NCBI RefSeq assembly: GCF_000224145.3
Contig: NC_020172.2
Span: 4,493,961 to 4,557,960 of the forward strand
DNA: 64,000 bases
DNA from: Ciona intestinalis
Taxonomy: Eukaryota > Chordata > Ascidiacea > Phlebobranchia > Cionidae
Reading direction: 5' to 3'
The translations under genes and the position numbers were made by a program. Numbering within the stretch: position 1 is the stretch's first letter; each line of letters starts with the position of its first letter. The notes beneath the pieces were generated by a model. It worked only from the letters and a program-made list of their open reading frames with translations, was not told the origin of the DNA and made no database searches. This document shows, piece after piece, positions 47,501 through 55,472 of this stretch.

Positions 47501-50500
47501 ACACGGTGATTGTGACTCGTGCATCTGTGCCTGCCGCTGGTAGCTCGCTAGTTGCTATGGCAACCGTCCATCGACCCTCTGTGGAAACGAAACATTTTAC
47601 AGACGAACAAATATACAGTACTATGTGGGGTAAGATGACATTAGCATCCAAAATCCATATTTCCTGAAGATGTTGGTAACAAATATAACAACGATCTAAG
47701 GGAGTCGCGGGGATATGGTTATATATTCTTTACCTATTCTTTGTTTACTAACGAATTTGCCCTCAACACTCGATAAAACTATAGTTCAAAGATTAAAACA
47801 GTATAACAAAAAACTTACTCGTCTTTTTTAGTTCTTTTGGAGTTCTTTCTTTGTCTAAGTTTCCATGTAAGTCAGAGTTCGGATCTGAAAATTACATGAG
47901 TGTCATATTAACGATATAAAAGTAATGCAGCTAATGGGAGCGTTTAGATATTACATAAACATGTTTTTACTTATAGCTCTTTAAATAGAATAACAAAAGT
48001 CAGTATAATTAAACAAAAAGAAGCGAATTAGCAGAAAAACGACAGCTATAGTCGTAAAAATGGGGTAAAAAATAATCTTCGCTACCGCAATCGAAGAGAC
48101 AAATTCATTATTATTATTATTTTTTATTATTATTATTATAAAGGTATTTGTTAATAATACCTTTTGTGTCGTCAGAAATGGCAACTCGTTTGAAACGGTA
48201 GTCCATTGGTTGGAAAGCTTCTCTGCTTGCAGCGACAAACGTATTTGGACCAAAGAAAAGATCTTGTAAAGTTTCAATCTAAATAATATTGTAAAGCAAA
48301 TGTTAGATAAGCAACATAAATATATATGTATAGCATACTGTTGGGTAAAATCAGATAAGCTACCTTTAGCACATATAATATCTCCTATTTCCTGATCGTG
48401 TTTTACAAAATTTATAGTCGCGGGGCTACGGTTATATAATTCTGTAAATATTTTTTGTTTACCGGCAAATGGGACGAGAAAAGAGAATGAAAACATGTTC
48501 CATCCTACCCCACCGTATTATATATATAGTTAATCTGACATCAAGGTGCAATTGAGTCCATTAAATTTTAGGACTTACCCGTTCCATCTTACCCCATTCT
48601 ACTATATAACTTACGCGTCGTCCATCCGTTGTATATAACTTCTGCACTCTGATGCGAAACACTTCCCCGATATCATCTAATATACTTTCAAAGCTTTGTG
48701 GGGTTCGTCGGCTTAGAAGTATACTATGTCTGAAACTTGGTTCACCGTTTCTTACAATGATGATTTTCTTCGGTGTTTTAACCTGGTTGGTGCGTTGTGG
48801 GGCACGGAAAGTTTCAGCATCAGGTCTTCTAACTAACTGAGCAACGACCCTCGTACGTGTGCGAGGTTTGCTGTAAAATTCAAAATGATGTATTAGAAAG
48901 CTTTTTATAATAAATATAACAATTTTTATATAAAATTAAGTAAAACTTATAATATTTTTTATAATTTTTACAGTAAATTTAGGTACAGTTTAAAATAAAT
49001 TATATATATTCATTTAAACTGCAACACAAGTATCATTTATTGAATAAAACGTGATTACTTTTACCGTATAATTTGGCCAAAAACCACTGGGTCAGCACGT
49101 ATCCGGCCAATAGCGTTAACAGGCTAACAGCTCACACTAATATACACATACATTATATCATAGTATACTAAAGTGATGTGCTATGATTATACCTTATAAA
49201 CCACGGTGGTCTTGTGCTTTGCATAGCTTTCATGTTAAGCGGCTTCACAGTCTTTTTATCGGAGCAAACGTATGATTTCCCATCCTCGAATTCGTCTAAG
49301 CGACTGATACCATGCGTACCGTGTGGGGTACTGACGGTACGAACACCGAACGGCAACGGAATCTGCAAAAAATGTTAAGGCATATGTGATATTATGTATA
49401 AAGCAGGGTGGGGTAAGATGGGAAACTTTAAGCACATATTAACCAAACATCCTGATCGTGCTTTAAACAAGAACAACGGTCGATGGGAGTCGTGAGGATA
49501 TCGTTACCAAATGGGACAAGAAAATAGAATGAAAAGGTGTCCCATTTTTCCCACCCCATTACATTCCGATACATTTTCTTATATTTCTTTCTATACGACT
49601 GAAAGTAAAACCATGATATTAATCAAATTTTAACGAGAAATCGTGCATATAAGAGTATTATGTGGAAACGATTTTTGTTAAAATGTTTTCAGACTCACCC
49701 GATCTGAAAGCGACTCCAACAAGGAATCAAACGTTCGGAAATTTCGTCTCGTTATCGCAACTTTGAACGCCTGCAAAATGTAAAGTATTGCGGTATCTTG
49801 AAATTACGACGGTATTTTGACATTTATTGAAATTTAAAGTATGGTATATAGTAGGGTGGGAGAAGATGGGACACCTTTTCAATCTATTTTCTCCTCCAAT
49901 TTTGTAGTAAACAAACTTTCAACGATTTTTTATAAAACTTTATCCTCACGGTTCCCATAGATCGTTGCTAATTGTTTAAAACACGATCAGGATATTTGGT
50001 TATTATGTGTGAAAGGTGTCCCATCTTTCCCTACCCTACTATATTACAATATCTTTCAAAATTTAAAGTGTATTACCGTATCTTAGAAATAAAAGATTAA
50101 AATCGACATATCGCCAATTTTAAATCCGACAAAATATCGACGGCGGTGGTTATGGGTTGTTGCGGCTAATGGTTAGACATTATAGGGGATATATGAGGGT
50201 TTGGCGAAATTTATAACTACAGGGATTATGGCTAAGAGTTAGAAATTAGGGTTTAGGAATTCTATGGAAATTTACGGCATTGAATTGTAGTTTTTAGTAA
50301 ATGCGAACAAAATGCTTATAGCATACGAAGTGTACAGATGTATGGAACAGAAAACCCATGTTACACCGACTGTCGTTGCCCCAACATGCCAGGATTAATG
50401 AGTTACTATCATTCATCCGTGGTAACTCATAAGCGGGTACGAGGTGAAACAGAAAACATATTATAGCCGTCGTTGGTATAACGACTGTCGTTCCGCCACG

Positions 50501-50865
50501 CAAGGATAATTCAATCCCATCATTACCTGCATGTGATTGTCTCCACTTCGGTAAAATGAAACGTTTTTCGCCGTCGCTTGCGAAGAAGCGTATTTCAAAC
50601 TCGTTCGAGTGGAAGGAGACCTGTTAGATCCAGAGTTACTGCTCTCACCCGTTAGTCCATTGGTTGGCAACAGTTGTGGGTAAAAGTTTAATGTGGAGTC
50701 GTTCGCATCGTGGGTGCTGTGACTCAGTTTAGAACTCGCCGCCATTTTTGTCCCCGTTCTTGGGTGGTGGTAGTTCGTGTTCCCGTGTAGATTAGGACGG
50801 CTTGGGCCTGGATGCGTTCGCGGCATATTGTAACCGTAGGTGCTTGGCTGTTTATTCATAATCAT
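18889..50865 (-). CDS. Giant DCX / beta-trefoil / multi-PLAT protein (RP1- and LOXHD1-like)
   Basis: Sixty exons joined by hand keep one open frame from ATG 50865 to TGA 18889-18891: 9318 nt, 3105 aa. Order: Ser/Pro-rich leader (1-97), DCX1 (~98-175), DCX2 (~220-300), PLAT1-2 (~341-597), beta-trefoil-like block (~613-893), linker (893-953), PLAT3-6 (953-1493), low-complexity linker (1493-1701), PLAT7-10 (1701-2261), PLAT11-13 (2299-2691), PLAT14-16 (2691-3105). DCX domains bind tubulin; PLAT domains are beta-sandwiches for membrane or protein contact. RP1 (photoreceptor axoneme) has tandem DCX domains, and LOXHD1 (hair-cell stereocilia) is a PLAT array. A ciliary or sensory membrane-cytoskeleton scaffold is inference. 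There is no signal peptide or TM segment, so it is intracellular. The first ATG after an upstream in-frame stop was used as start. Exon coordinates are in the block entries. A split into two transcripts cannot be excluded without RNA data. Confidence 0.88.
19716..19721 (-). terminator. PolyA signal of nested membrane-protein gene
   Basis: AATAAA on the minus strand 60 bp after the stop codon and before exon 19539-19650. It supports a separate transcript for the nested gene. Confidence 0.6.
19781..21286 (-). CDS. Single-exon type I membrane protein: MAM-like, H-type-lectin-like, LDLa
   Basis: ATG at 21286 (the upstream GTG at 21313 is also in frame), stop at 19781, 501 aa, no intron. Residues 1-24 are a signal peptide (WWRHCCFLFVSCFLSTLV). 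About 45-258 looks MAM-like (CLFHNDPCVFSS start, LLLWSQHGGVGRWKQVQISL core, ending at a Cys). About 285-350 fits an H-type lectin strand pattern (VWVPEVQLSI, WEVKATFISNTGFNVCVYKA, DIAVYWEL). Residues 380-415 are a textbook LDL-receptor class A module (six Cys, CNGLDDCPAGDDE calcium site). About 421-444 is a TM helix (FVFAVVSASTAGVFAILFLY), followed by a 57-residue tail. Many N-x-S/T sites. A cell-surface adhesion or recognition role is inferred. It lies wholly inside a DCX-PLAT intron on the same strand. An alternative donor (GACG/GTATAT, phase 2) could splice its tail onto exon 19539-19650, giving a TM-PLAT protein. Confidence 0.88.
   Translation of the reverse strand: MWWRHCCFLFVSCFLSTLVTSSLADWVNNESSEKNSSSFYLNMDACLFHNDPCVFSSNKSKVLLKSGKQDLNASENKLPHLTSYWSRLDLYNNQHLWSVNVVQHTSLPTMPFTPETTQETSSKHMSLETEVLKFKQGSSLPWEPVPLPHSQLLLVPLRHFESEAFILNGLFCLQFRIKSNRYVSDSDSIHLTLLTKDPDNLLLLWSQHGGVGRWKQVQISLNFTGSSRLRFTGQVFLAEQIRSLYNVYRLRNIKILPSCMISGRFYNSRGVYKPGASPYSNFKCGWISLDSVWVPEVQLSIMTTNRSSLDWEVKATFISNTGFNVCVYKASYSKHGWTSTDIAVYWELSKASNSQSLNYTKSNVSVSSAPNSWSTVEPVCSGSYRCVQTSICIPNGLVCNGLDDCPAGDDEFQACGEATSFVFAVVSASTAGVFAILFLYLYYVRIQLLDNDIYGENFDSEDRRYIELLETAIANTKCSKREAKIAVGVHQDRSSIDNSSL
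23810..28377 (-). CDS. DCX-PLAT gene exons 45-52: PLAT11-13
   Basis: Exons 28225-28377, 27852-28058, 26577-26732, 26080-26217, 25546-25712, 25123-25270, 24498-24686, 23810-23942. PLAT11: SGVWKMTVASDEYDE, LNQVSVQIFGAKGS, IGDLNTVRLVLKQDT (no W-L end motif). PLAT12: YEIKVHTGDRHAAGTDADV, YGTKGETGPW, RKVTIGHMAEGKGAGWYLDD, FPCYKWFDDSVDD. PLAT13: GKWSCTLHTMPDLKDQ, NADFPHKIRVFNDSTATD, GYVRELPVVRNG. The intron after exon 26577-26732 starts GCGAGT, a GC-AG intron needed to join YE to IKVHTGD. The acceptor before 28377 is AAAAG/GAG. Confidence 0.87.
25856..26024 (-). mobile_element. MITE copy with internal deletion
   Basis: Inverted; mixed A/B-type ends (TAGTAGAATGGGAGAAGATG and CCCATCTTATCCCACAGTAC). 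The middle segment is shortened. Confidence 0.75.
26277..26560 (+). mobile_element. tRNA-derived SINE copy
   Basis: Contains GTTGCTGCTACCATTGTGGA, CAATTGCTCCAACCAAGTGG, an A-rich run, GTGGTAACTCGTAAGCGGGC and the tail GTGTATGAAACAGAACACCC, with a duplicated CTGCTACCAT near the head. Confidence 0.72.
26764..27784. mobile_element. 1.02-kb non-autonomous DNA transposon with 8-bp TSD
   Basis: Flanked on both sides by GGAATTAC (26756-26763 and 27785-27792). The termini are CAAAGTTAGTATAG at the left and its exact reverse complement at the right (14 bp), plus an internal inverted CATTACGGAGCCCAC pair near 26838 and 27726. No coding capacity was seen. An 8-bp duplication fits hAT-like or P-like transposases; the superfamily is inference. 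It lies in the intron between PLAT11 exons, with its right end 68 bp from exon 27852-28058. Confidence 0.85.
28585..32902 (-). CDS. DCX-PLAT gene exons 34-44: PLAT7-10
   Basis: PLAT7: 32712-32902, 32399-32538, 32059-32138 (YRVLVTTGLEST, GEIYKVRMSISEDSDWHGW, NCNRWLSKYEDDQITVREMP). PLAT8: 31708-31853, 31333-31420, 30849-31052 (YHVIVAMGDRPGAATDSS, GDRGDTGHRKL, LNEVIISHNGVGYGAGCF, FPCHAWLDDHVGD). PLAT9: 30220-30412, 29840-30009 (QYDVTVQVGEVMAQGNEA, VGDLGEITKLR, diverged second half). PLAT10: 29504-29627, 29190-29392, 28585-28724 (LTYFVHIEMSPGDSEIPS, GENGDSGFRTL, GKLNKVSLAYGSSGSTTGW). The donor after 29190 is GTCGTT, poor by consensus, yet it is the only one that keeps the conserved G-W junction in frame. 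PLAT8 has an extended post-domain tail rich in Ser/Arg. Confidence 0.87.
28905..29045 (+). mobile_element. MITE subfamily B, 3'-truncated
   Basis: Left terminus and core are present. The right end is replaced by an AAAGAATGAAAACTT-type simple repeat (29050-29160). Confidence 0.7.
29045..29165. repeat. Short tandem repeat, ~16-bp AAAAAGAATGAAAACTT unit
   Basis: At least five imperfect tandem units directly abutting the truncated MITE and the donor side of exon 29190-29392. Confidence 0.75.
32590..32693 (-). mobile_element. SINE head with clear tRNA-like promoter
   Basis: On the minus strand it reads TAGCATAGTGGTTAGCAGGA (A box) and GGGTTCAAGGC (B box, 30-40 bp later), then GTTGTGGGCATATGTGTC. 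This is the best evidence in the window that the SINE family is tRNA-derived and transcribed by RNA polymerase III. Confidence 0.78.
33217..34573 (-). CDS. DCX-PLAT gene exons 32-33: long low-complexity linker
   Basis: Exon 33986-34573 (588 nt, by far the longest of the gene) and exon 33217-33252. They encode a 208-residue Ser/Pro/Arg/Lys-rich, probably disordered segment separating PLAT6 and PLAT7. The frame enters at phase 1 from 35631 and leaves at phase 1 (TCTC/GTAAGAT). If the donor were not used, an in-frame TGA lies at about 33966, so a shorter isoform ending here is possible. Confidence 0.8.
35631..41239 (-). CDS. DCX-PLAT gene exons 19-31: linker and PLAT3-6
   Basis: Exons: 41060-41239 (Ser-rich linker); PLAT3 40662-40766, 40194-40333, 39721-39856; PLAT4 39200-39414, 38621-38784, 38225-38328; PLAT5 37790-37956, 37244-37463; PLAT6 36752-36906, 36336-36414, 35996-36074, 35631-35686. 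Landmarks: PLAT3 GDFRIYVTTGNNGTNE, FQCGQTDEFQ, FNRWISRSRDDGSTLREL; PLAT4 LRYFVLIRTSK with a long Ser/Arg insert, HGLSGDTGRRLL, MEYVFPCKKW; PLAT5 DWKVSVTTGASEDAGTSS, KVRLSHDNTGSAPEWFVERI; PLAT6 LKYQVLIYTGS, GHNGIGHGNGWFLHKVLI, FFCNRWLDDGQDDGKI. Junction phases agree throughout. The PLAT4 second half has a Cys-rich loop (CVISCPKS) replacing the usual HDN. Confidence 0.9.
35729..35929 (-). mobile_element. MITE family A copy
   Basis: Full-length inverted copy in the intron between exons 35996-36074 and 35631-35686. Confidence 0.85.
37550..37715 (+). mobile_element. SINE fragment
   Basis: Head-to-middle portion: GTCGCTGCTACCGTTGTGGG, GGGCAAGACACTTGACGCCA, CAATTGCTCTAACCCAATAG. The tail is missing. 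Confidence 0.65.
41616..44087 (-). CDS. DCX-PLAT gene exons 13-18: beta-trefoil-like block
   Basis: Exons 44041-44087 (charged spacer), 43676-43805, 43248-43351, 42658-42831, 42034-42288, 41616-41793. About 280 residues that are not PLAT. They read as two successive units, each with short strands and recurrent G-x-F/V, Gly-Lys-turn and aromatic positions: NQIILLSHATHNAIRV / SIILLNTSPTQALAV at the start, ITFDPSGKPADTRGQ / VFVGLNTNGKARPTVD near the end. The second end motif resembles the C-terminal FGF-type trefoil hairpin (VGLxxNGxxK). A beta-trefoil assignment (FGF, fascin or actin-cross-linker type) is inference from strand pattern; a fold prediction would decide. There is no signal peptide, so an FGF ligand role is not implied. 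Confidence 0.72.
42974..43159 (-). mobile_element. MITE subfamily B copy
   Basis: Inverted copy with the ATCTTACC-type terminus, in the intron between exons 43248-43351 and 42658-42831. Confidence 0.75.
43375..43652 (+). mobile_element. tRNA-derived SINE, near full length
   Basis: B-box-like GGTTCAAGGCC followed by TGTCGCTGCTACCATTGTGG, CAATTGCTCCAACCGAGTGA, GTTACATACGTGGTAACTCG and the tail GTGTATGAAACAGAACAC, then CGTTATAACGACTGTCG-type sequence. It sits between trefoil exons. Confidence 0.75.
44560..47884 (-). CDS. DCX-PLAT gene exons 6-12: linker, PLAT1 and PLAT2
   Basis: Exons 47819-47884 (charged linker), 47415-47578, 46865-47004, 46050-46129 (PLAT1); 45656-45807, 45166-45279, 44560-44680 (PLAT2). 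PLAT1 is the most canonical of the array: GRWTVAIATSELPAAGTDA, YGTKGNTGPILL, VGSIGEIRKIRISHDNSG, PGWLCESVTL, FPCNRWLSRDEDDGEI, RELPA. PLAT2 keeps YVVTVTTGNLWNAGTSA, GDLGDCGPRLL, GTLYRVVIGHDG and GWFLERIAIK, and ends FPCNRWLDVGEDDGKIIREL. Intron phases (1, 0, 2, 1 in PLAT1) recur in later domains. Confidence 0.93.
47035..47345 (-). mobile_element. tRNA-derived SINE copy
   Basis: On the minus strand the head (near 47345) reads toward TGCTATACCATAGTGGG, then ATACAACCCAGTGGTCAATA, and ends with the tail block TCATAAGCGGATACGAGGTG and CGCCCATGTTATAACGACC. It lies in an intron of the giant gene. Confidence 0.7.
48161..50865 (-). CDS. DCX-PLAT gene exons 1-5: leader and two DCX domains
   Basis: Exons 50527-50865, 49699-49770, 49193-49362, 48615-48870 and 48161-48278. 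The leader is rich in Ser, Asn, Pro and His. DCX1 starts KNVSFYRSGD, continues FRTFDSLLESLSDR and LPFGVRTVSTPHGTHGI, and ends LEDG-type (FEDGKSYVCSD). DCX2 starts KKIIIVRNGEPSF, continues RRTPQSFESILDDIGEVF and RVQKLYTTDGRRIETLQDLF, and ends FVAASREAFQ. Both match the doublecortin fold strand by strand (YRNGD entry motif, Phe-Ser/Thr-Phe helix, LYT..G turn). MITE copies lie in two of the introns. Confidence 0.92.
48332..48521 (+). mobile_element. MITE subfamily B copy, DCX-PLAT intron 4
   Basis: Diverged B-type termini (ACTGTTGGGTAAAATC, CCATCCTACCCCACCGTA). Confidence 0.75.
49399..49562 (+). mobile_element. MITE, internally deleted, DCX-PLAT intron 2
   Basis: Termini are present; the segment between GAGGATATCG and the CCAAATGGGAC block is deleted. 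Confidence 0.78.
49849..50043 (-). mobile_element. MITE family A copy in intron 1 of DCX-PLAT gene
   Basis: Full-length inverted copy flanked by ATATAGTAGGG and CCCTACTATAT. Confidence 0.85.
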
Positions 50866-53115
50866 TGTAGAAGCAGCCAACTGTTTTGAGGAACGTCTCT
50901 GTTGGTTTTCGCGGTCGGGTAGTAATGTATTGCACTTTATTTGACAGCATCTAATTTATATTATCGTTCATGTTACACTAATTAAAAAACCGCAACTGTA
51001 AAATTATAAATAACATAACGTAACACAACATTTAGTGGGGTGGCGGAAGACAGGGCACGTTTTAGTACATAATATCCAAATATTCTGATTGTGTTTTAAA
51101 CAATTAACAACGGTCTATGAGAGTCGTGAGGATACAGCTCTTTGTTTAGATAAAAATCAGATAAAAGCGTGGCTGTTAAACCCGCAGTACAGTATTGATA
51201 AATATTTGACAATATTAAATACCTAGAATAATATAACACAAAATAAACAATTCTATTCCAGACAACACAGCTTCTGCCTATCAGTTCCAAAACCGAGAAA
51301 ACAGAACACATAACCACAAAATATGCCGATTATACTCGAGATATACCGATATAATTCGCTGTATATACGCCATATAGCGCTGCGCGATGCTTTTGTATCT
51401 ACGAAACCCAATACTAGACAATAGAGTTTAAAACCAACCAATATCGGGATATTGGCACGGTGTGTACAATGTGTAGAATGTTTTGATAACTAGACAACCC
51501 CACACTGCTATATTTTCGTCCCAACTCACACGCACTGTACCTTGTTTAGCTTTCTATTGTAATATTGTTTAAGGTTGAGATGAAAGTAGCTCGCTGCTCT
51601 CGTCGTAAAAGATCAATATTGACTTTATTTTGCTATTCCTACGCTGCCATGTTAAATACCTTACAAGGCTTACAACGTCACATGGTAATCTAGCAGCACG
51701 AAAATAGTTTGCGGGTTGCTGTTGTTTATATCCTCTCTTATACTCTTTCGAAACAAATACATTTATATTACTGTTTGGTAAAATTGGATACATTTCCCTT
51801 AACTTTCTAACAAAACTACGATGCTTGCTTGAAGTCCCTTTAAGGTTATATTGGGCCCACAGGAACAACTAAAATACAATTATAAAACTGTGATAGGAAA
51901 ATGTTATAAGATTGGAAAATGTTACCCTAAACCCCATAATTTTGATCAAGTTTTGAACATTTACCACCGTTTTTTTAGAGTCGTGGAGCTGCAGTTATAT
52001 TTTTGTAGATATTCTTTGTTTACTACGACAAAAAACGAGAATGAAAACATGTAACGTCTTACCCTATACCCCTACTATATACTGGTTAAATACAATTAGG
52101 CTACACTATATGTATATATCTATATGTACAAGTACAAGACATTTTAAAGTTTCGATTCAAGGCCAATGGTTACAGGAAGCAGGTCTTTTAATAATCTGAC
52201 CTTGCATTGTTAGAAAACTGAACAACTTTTTGAAGAACACTCAAGGCTCCCTGGTTCACTAACTAGACATTCGCCACACAAATTCCGTGGGCGGTACTAC
52301 TTTAGTCATTTACTATTGCTTACACCTATTATCTTTTATCTACATTGTCACACATTCAAGTGGCGTAACCGAGTTATTACTTAAGTGTTAAGACCTGTTG
52401 CTGTAACACCCACGCCTTGAAACCAAGACTGATGGATAAAGACGGATAATTCATTGACTACAGTAAGAATGCGGCACAAAAGCCAGGAATTATTACGCGT
52501 TTTTCAAGTATCTTTCACTCTGGTACTTTGCCTACTCTCTTCTAAAATATCCCAACCCATATTTTCTTGCCCCACAAAATCACTACAAGTTCACATACAG
52601 TGCGTCCATATATAATATTCGGTTCTGATATTAAAACCTGAGTGGGAACCTCGTATAAAACACAACTTGCGCTGTTGCCATAAACAACAAAACAAGCCAG
52701 CTCAATAGTTAGCTTAGCGATATGCCGTCGTTGTGTAAACAAGCCCATAGAATTAGAAACCTGACTTCGTATAAGGCTTTATAGTACAACCTAATACAGT
52801 TATACAATACAGATACAAAAAAAATTGCATCATATACTGTTACACCAATTTCATTCACTATCTATATTTTATGCTGACTGTACATTATATTACTGGCAAC
52901 CAAATTCGAATCTTTAGTGACCGCCTACTGTTCTGTACGATGCTTTCGCACGTTCAACAGAACGTAGGATTAATTACAAGGAATACAGTGAACGCCGACT
53001 CAGGTTTCGACCGAATTCACAATAACGACAAATCAATCCTCCATATCATCAATAGTGACAATTTATGACCGTAGTTACTGCTAACTATTGCATTTATATG
53101 AATCAAAGTTATATT
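50866..53115. other. Upstream region of DCX-PLAT gene
   Basis: No recognised gene. A partial MITE lies at about 51034-51140 and a diverged subfamily B MITE at about 51905-52080. The in-frame upstream stretch before ATG 50865 is open to about 50960 without another ATG, so it is probably 5' UTR. Confidence 0.45.
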
Positions 53116-53278
53116 TATAGTGGAGTGGGGGAAGATGGGATACCTTTTCATTCAATTTTCACGTCCCATTTGGTAGTTAACAAACAATATTCAAAGTAGA
53201 TCAATTGTTCAAAGCATAATCAGAAAATATGGGATTTAGGTGGTAACGATATTCCATCTTACCCCACAGCACTATATA
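53116..53278 (-). mobile_element. MITE copy, internally deleted
   Basis: A-type left terminus (TATAGTGGAGTGGGGGAAGA) but B-type right terminus (CATCTTACCCCACAGCACTA). The central part is shortened. Confidence 0.75.
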
Positions 53279-54202
53279 AAAACAACGCCAAAATACAAAT
53301 CGTTTTTCACGTTTTAGAACATTTAAAAAATTTTCAAAATCTACTGCAGTAAATTCTAAAATCTACTACAGTACGAAACCAAACTGATAAAATAAGCAAA
53401 AAACATAAACTCTCAAATTTCTGACAGATAAGATGGTAAATCTCTACAAAACTTTAGTTTGACTACCGTATAGTACTACTTGAGTGTTTTACTATGCTTT
53501 ATACACTGCTAGAAACAGATTAAACAATCCTATAACTATAGACCAGCGTTTTGGACCTATAGCTCTGCCTGTACGTCGTCGGTTGAAATGTAATTCGATC
53601 AAAGTGAAATGGACACCAAAACGTATTCAATACACTTGTGTTACGTTTGATAACGGGAGTTTGGTCCGGGACGCTGCTTTAACGGCCAATCGCGGGGCCT
53701 GACTGCTGTAGTCTGTTGTAAGCTGCACTGAATACGACTTCACTATAAAAACATGTAATTTAATAAAAACTGAATAAAAACGAATGGCATTAAAATACAC
53801 ACTAAACTGTTAAACCACATAAACCACAACTAGATACCACAACAACTCGATACAACAAAAACTCGATACGGCTTTCACTCGATAAAACAGTTCACAATTA
53901 ATACAACCTTTCGTCCACACGATACAACAAGAACTGCCTCATACACCTAAAACTAGAAGGATGAAAAGTGCGCAAAGCGTGACACGTGACAAGCAATTCG
54001 GCTAACGGCAATGACAGCAACAAAGGAACACGTTGGAACGTTAAAACAAGTGCGGGAAACAAGTCGTGCGTGAATATCAGTGATAAGGAAAGCAAAATAC
54101 TAGGTCAAATAGTGATAAGGAAAACACAAAAGAACACAACTTAGTGAGAAGAAACACATTTAAAACTAAACTAATATACAATACAATACTACGTAACAAC
54201 AA
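53279..54202. other. No recognised gene
   Basis: AT-rich sequence. The plus open frame 53484-53702 shows no domain. The stretch 53760-54100 has short ACTCGATACAACAA-type imperfect repeats. Confidence 0.4.
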
Positions 54203-55202
54203 NNNNNNNNNNNNNNNNNNNNNNNNNNNNNNNNNNNNNNNNNNNNNNNNNNNNNNNNNNNNNNNNNNNNNNNNNNNNNNNNNNNNNNNNNNNNNNNNNN
54301 NNNNNNNNNNNNNNNNNNNNNNNNNNNNNNNNNNNNNNNNNNNNNNNNNNNNNNNNNNNNNNNNNNNNNNNNNNNNNNNNNNNNNNNNNNNNNNNNNNNN
54401 NNNNNNNNNNNNNNNNNNNNNNNNNNNNNNNNNNNNNNNNNNNNNNNNNNNNNNNNNNNNNNNNNNNNNNNNNNNNNNNNNNNNNNNNNNNNNNNNNNNN
54501 NNNNNNNNNNNNNNNNNNNNNNNNNNNNNNNNNNNNNNNNNNNNNNNNNNNNNNNNNNNNNNNNNNNNNNNNNNNNNNNNNNNNNNNNNNNNNNNNNNNN
54601 NNNNNNNNNNNNNNNNNNNNNNNNNNNNNNNNNNNNNNNNNNNNNNNNNNNNNNNNNNNNNNNNNNNNNNNNNNNNNNNNNNNNNNNNNNNNNNNNNNNN
54701 NNNNNNNNNNNNNNNNNNNNNNNNNNNNNNNNNNNNNNNNNNNNNNNNNNNNNNNNNNNNNNNNNNNNNNNNNNNNNNNNNNNNNNNNNNNNNNNNNNNN
54801 NNNNNNNNNNNNNNNNNNNNNNNNNNNNNNNNNNNNNNNNNNNNNNNNNNNNNNNNNNNNNNNNNNNNNNNNNNNNNNNNNNNNNNNNNNNNNNNNNNNN
54901 NNNNNNNNNNNNNNNNNNNNNNNNNNNNNNNNNNNNNNNNNNNNNNNNNNNNNNNNNNNNNNNNNNNNNNNNNNNNNNNNNNNNNNNNNNNNNNNNNNNN
55001 NNNNNNNNNNNNNNNNNNNNNNNNNNNNNNNNNNNNNNNNNNNNNNNNNNNNNNNNNNNNNNNNNNNNNNNNNNNNNNNNNNNNNNNNNNNNNNNNNNNN
55101 NNNNNNNNNNNNNNNNNNNNNNNNNNNNNNNNNNNNNNNNNNNNNNNNNNNNNNNNNNNNNNNNNNNNNNNNNNNNNNNNNNNNNNNNNNNNNNNNNNNN
55201 NN
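54203..55202. other. Assembly gap (1000 N)
   Basis: Exactly 1000 N, probably a placeholder of unknown true size. Any open frame reported across it is artefactual. Confidence 0.99.
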
Positions 55203-55472
55203 ATGGAAATTAATTTGAATTTTTTTTCAAGACATTTAAAATGTTTTATCTACTGTCTTTATGATGTGCATTTTCAGGTTGTTATCTTCAATAACTAAAG
55301 TACCCAACAAAATAAAAAGGATGAATGGGTTGTCATGGAAACAAGTAACTTCGTTAGAATCAAACATAAATCGATACACAATGTTTGTATCAGGAACCTA
55401 GGATTGGATTCTCAGTAATTCAAGCTGATTGTATAAGAGAGCAAACAATCACAGTAAATTGTTGGTAATGAT

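Noticed and set aside
54144..55298. Apparent 384-aa open frame spanning the large gap
   Set aside because: Almost all codons are N from the 1000-bp gap; the flanking real codons show no domain.
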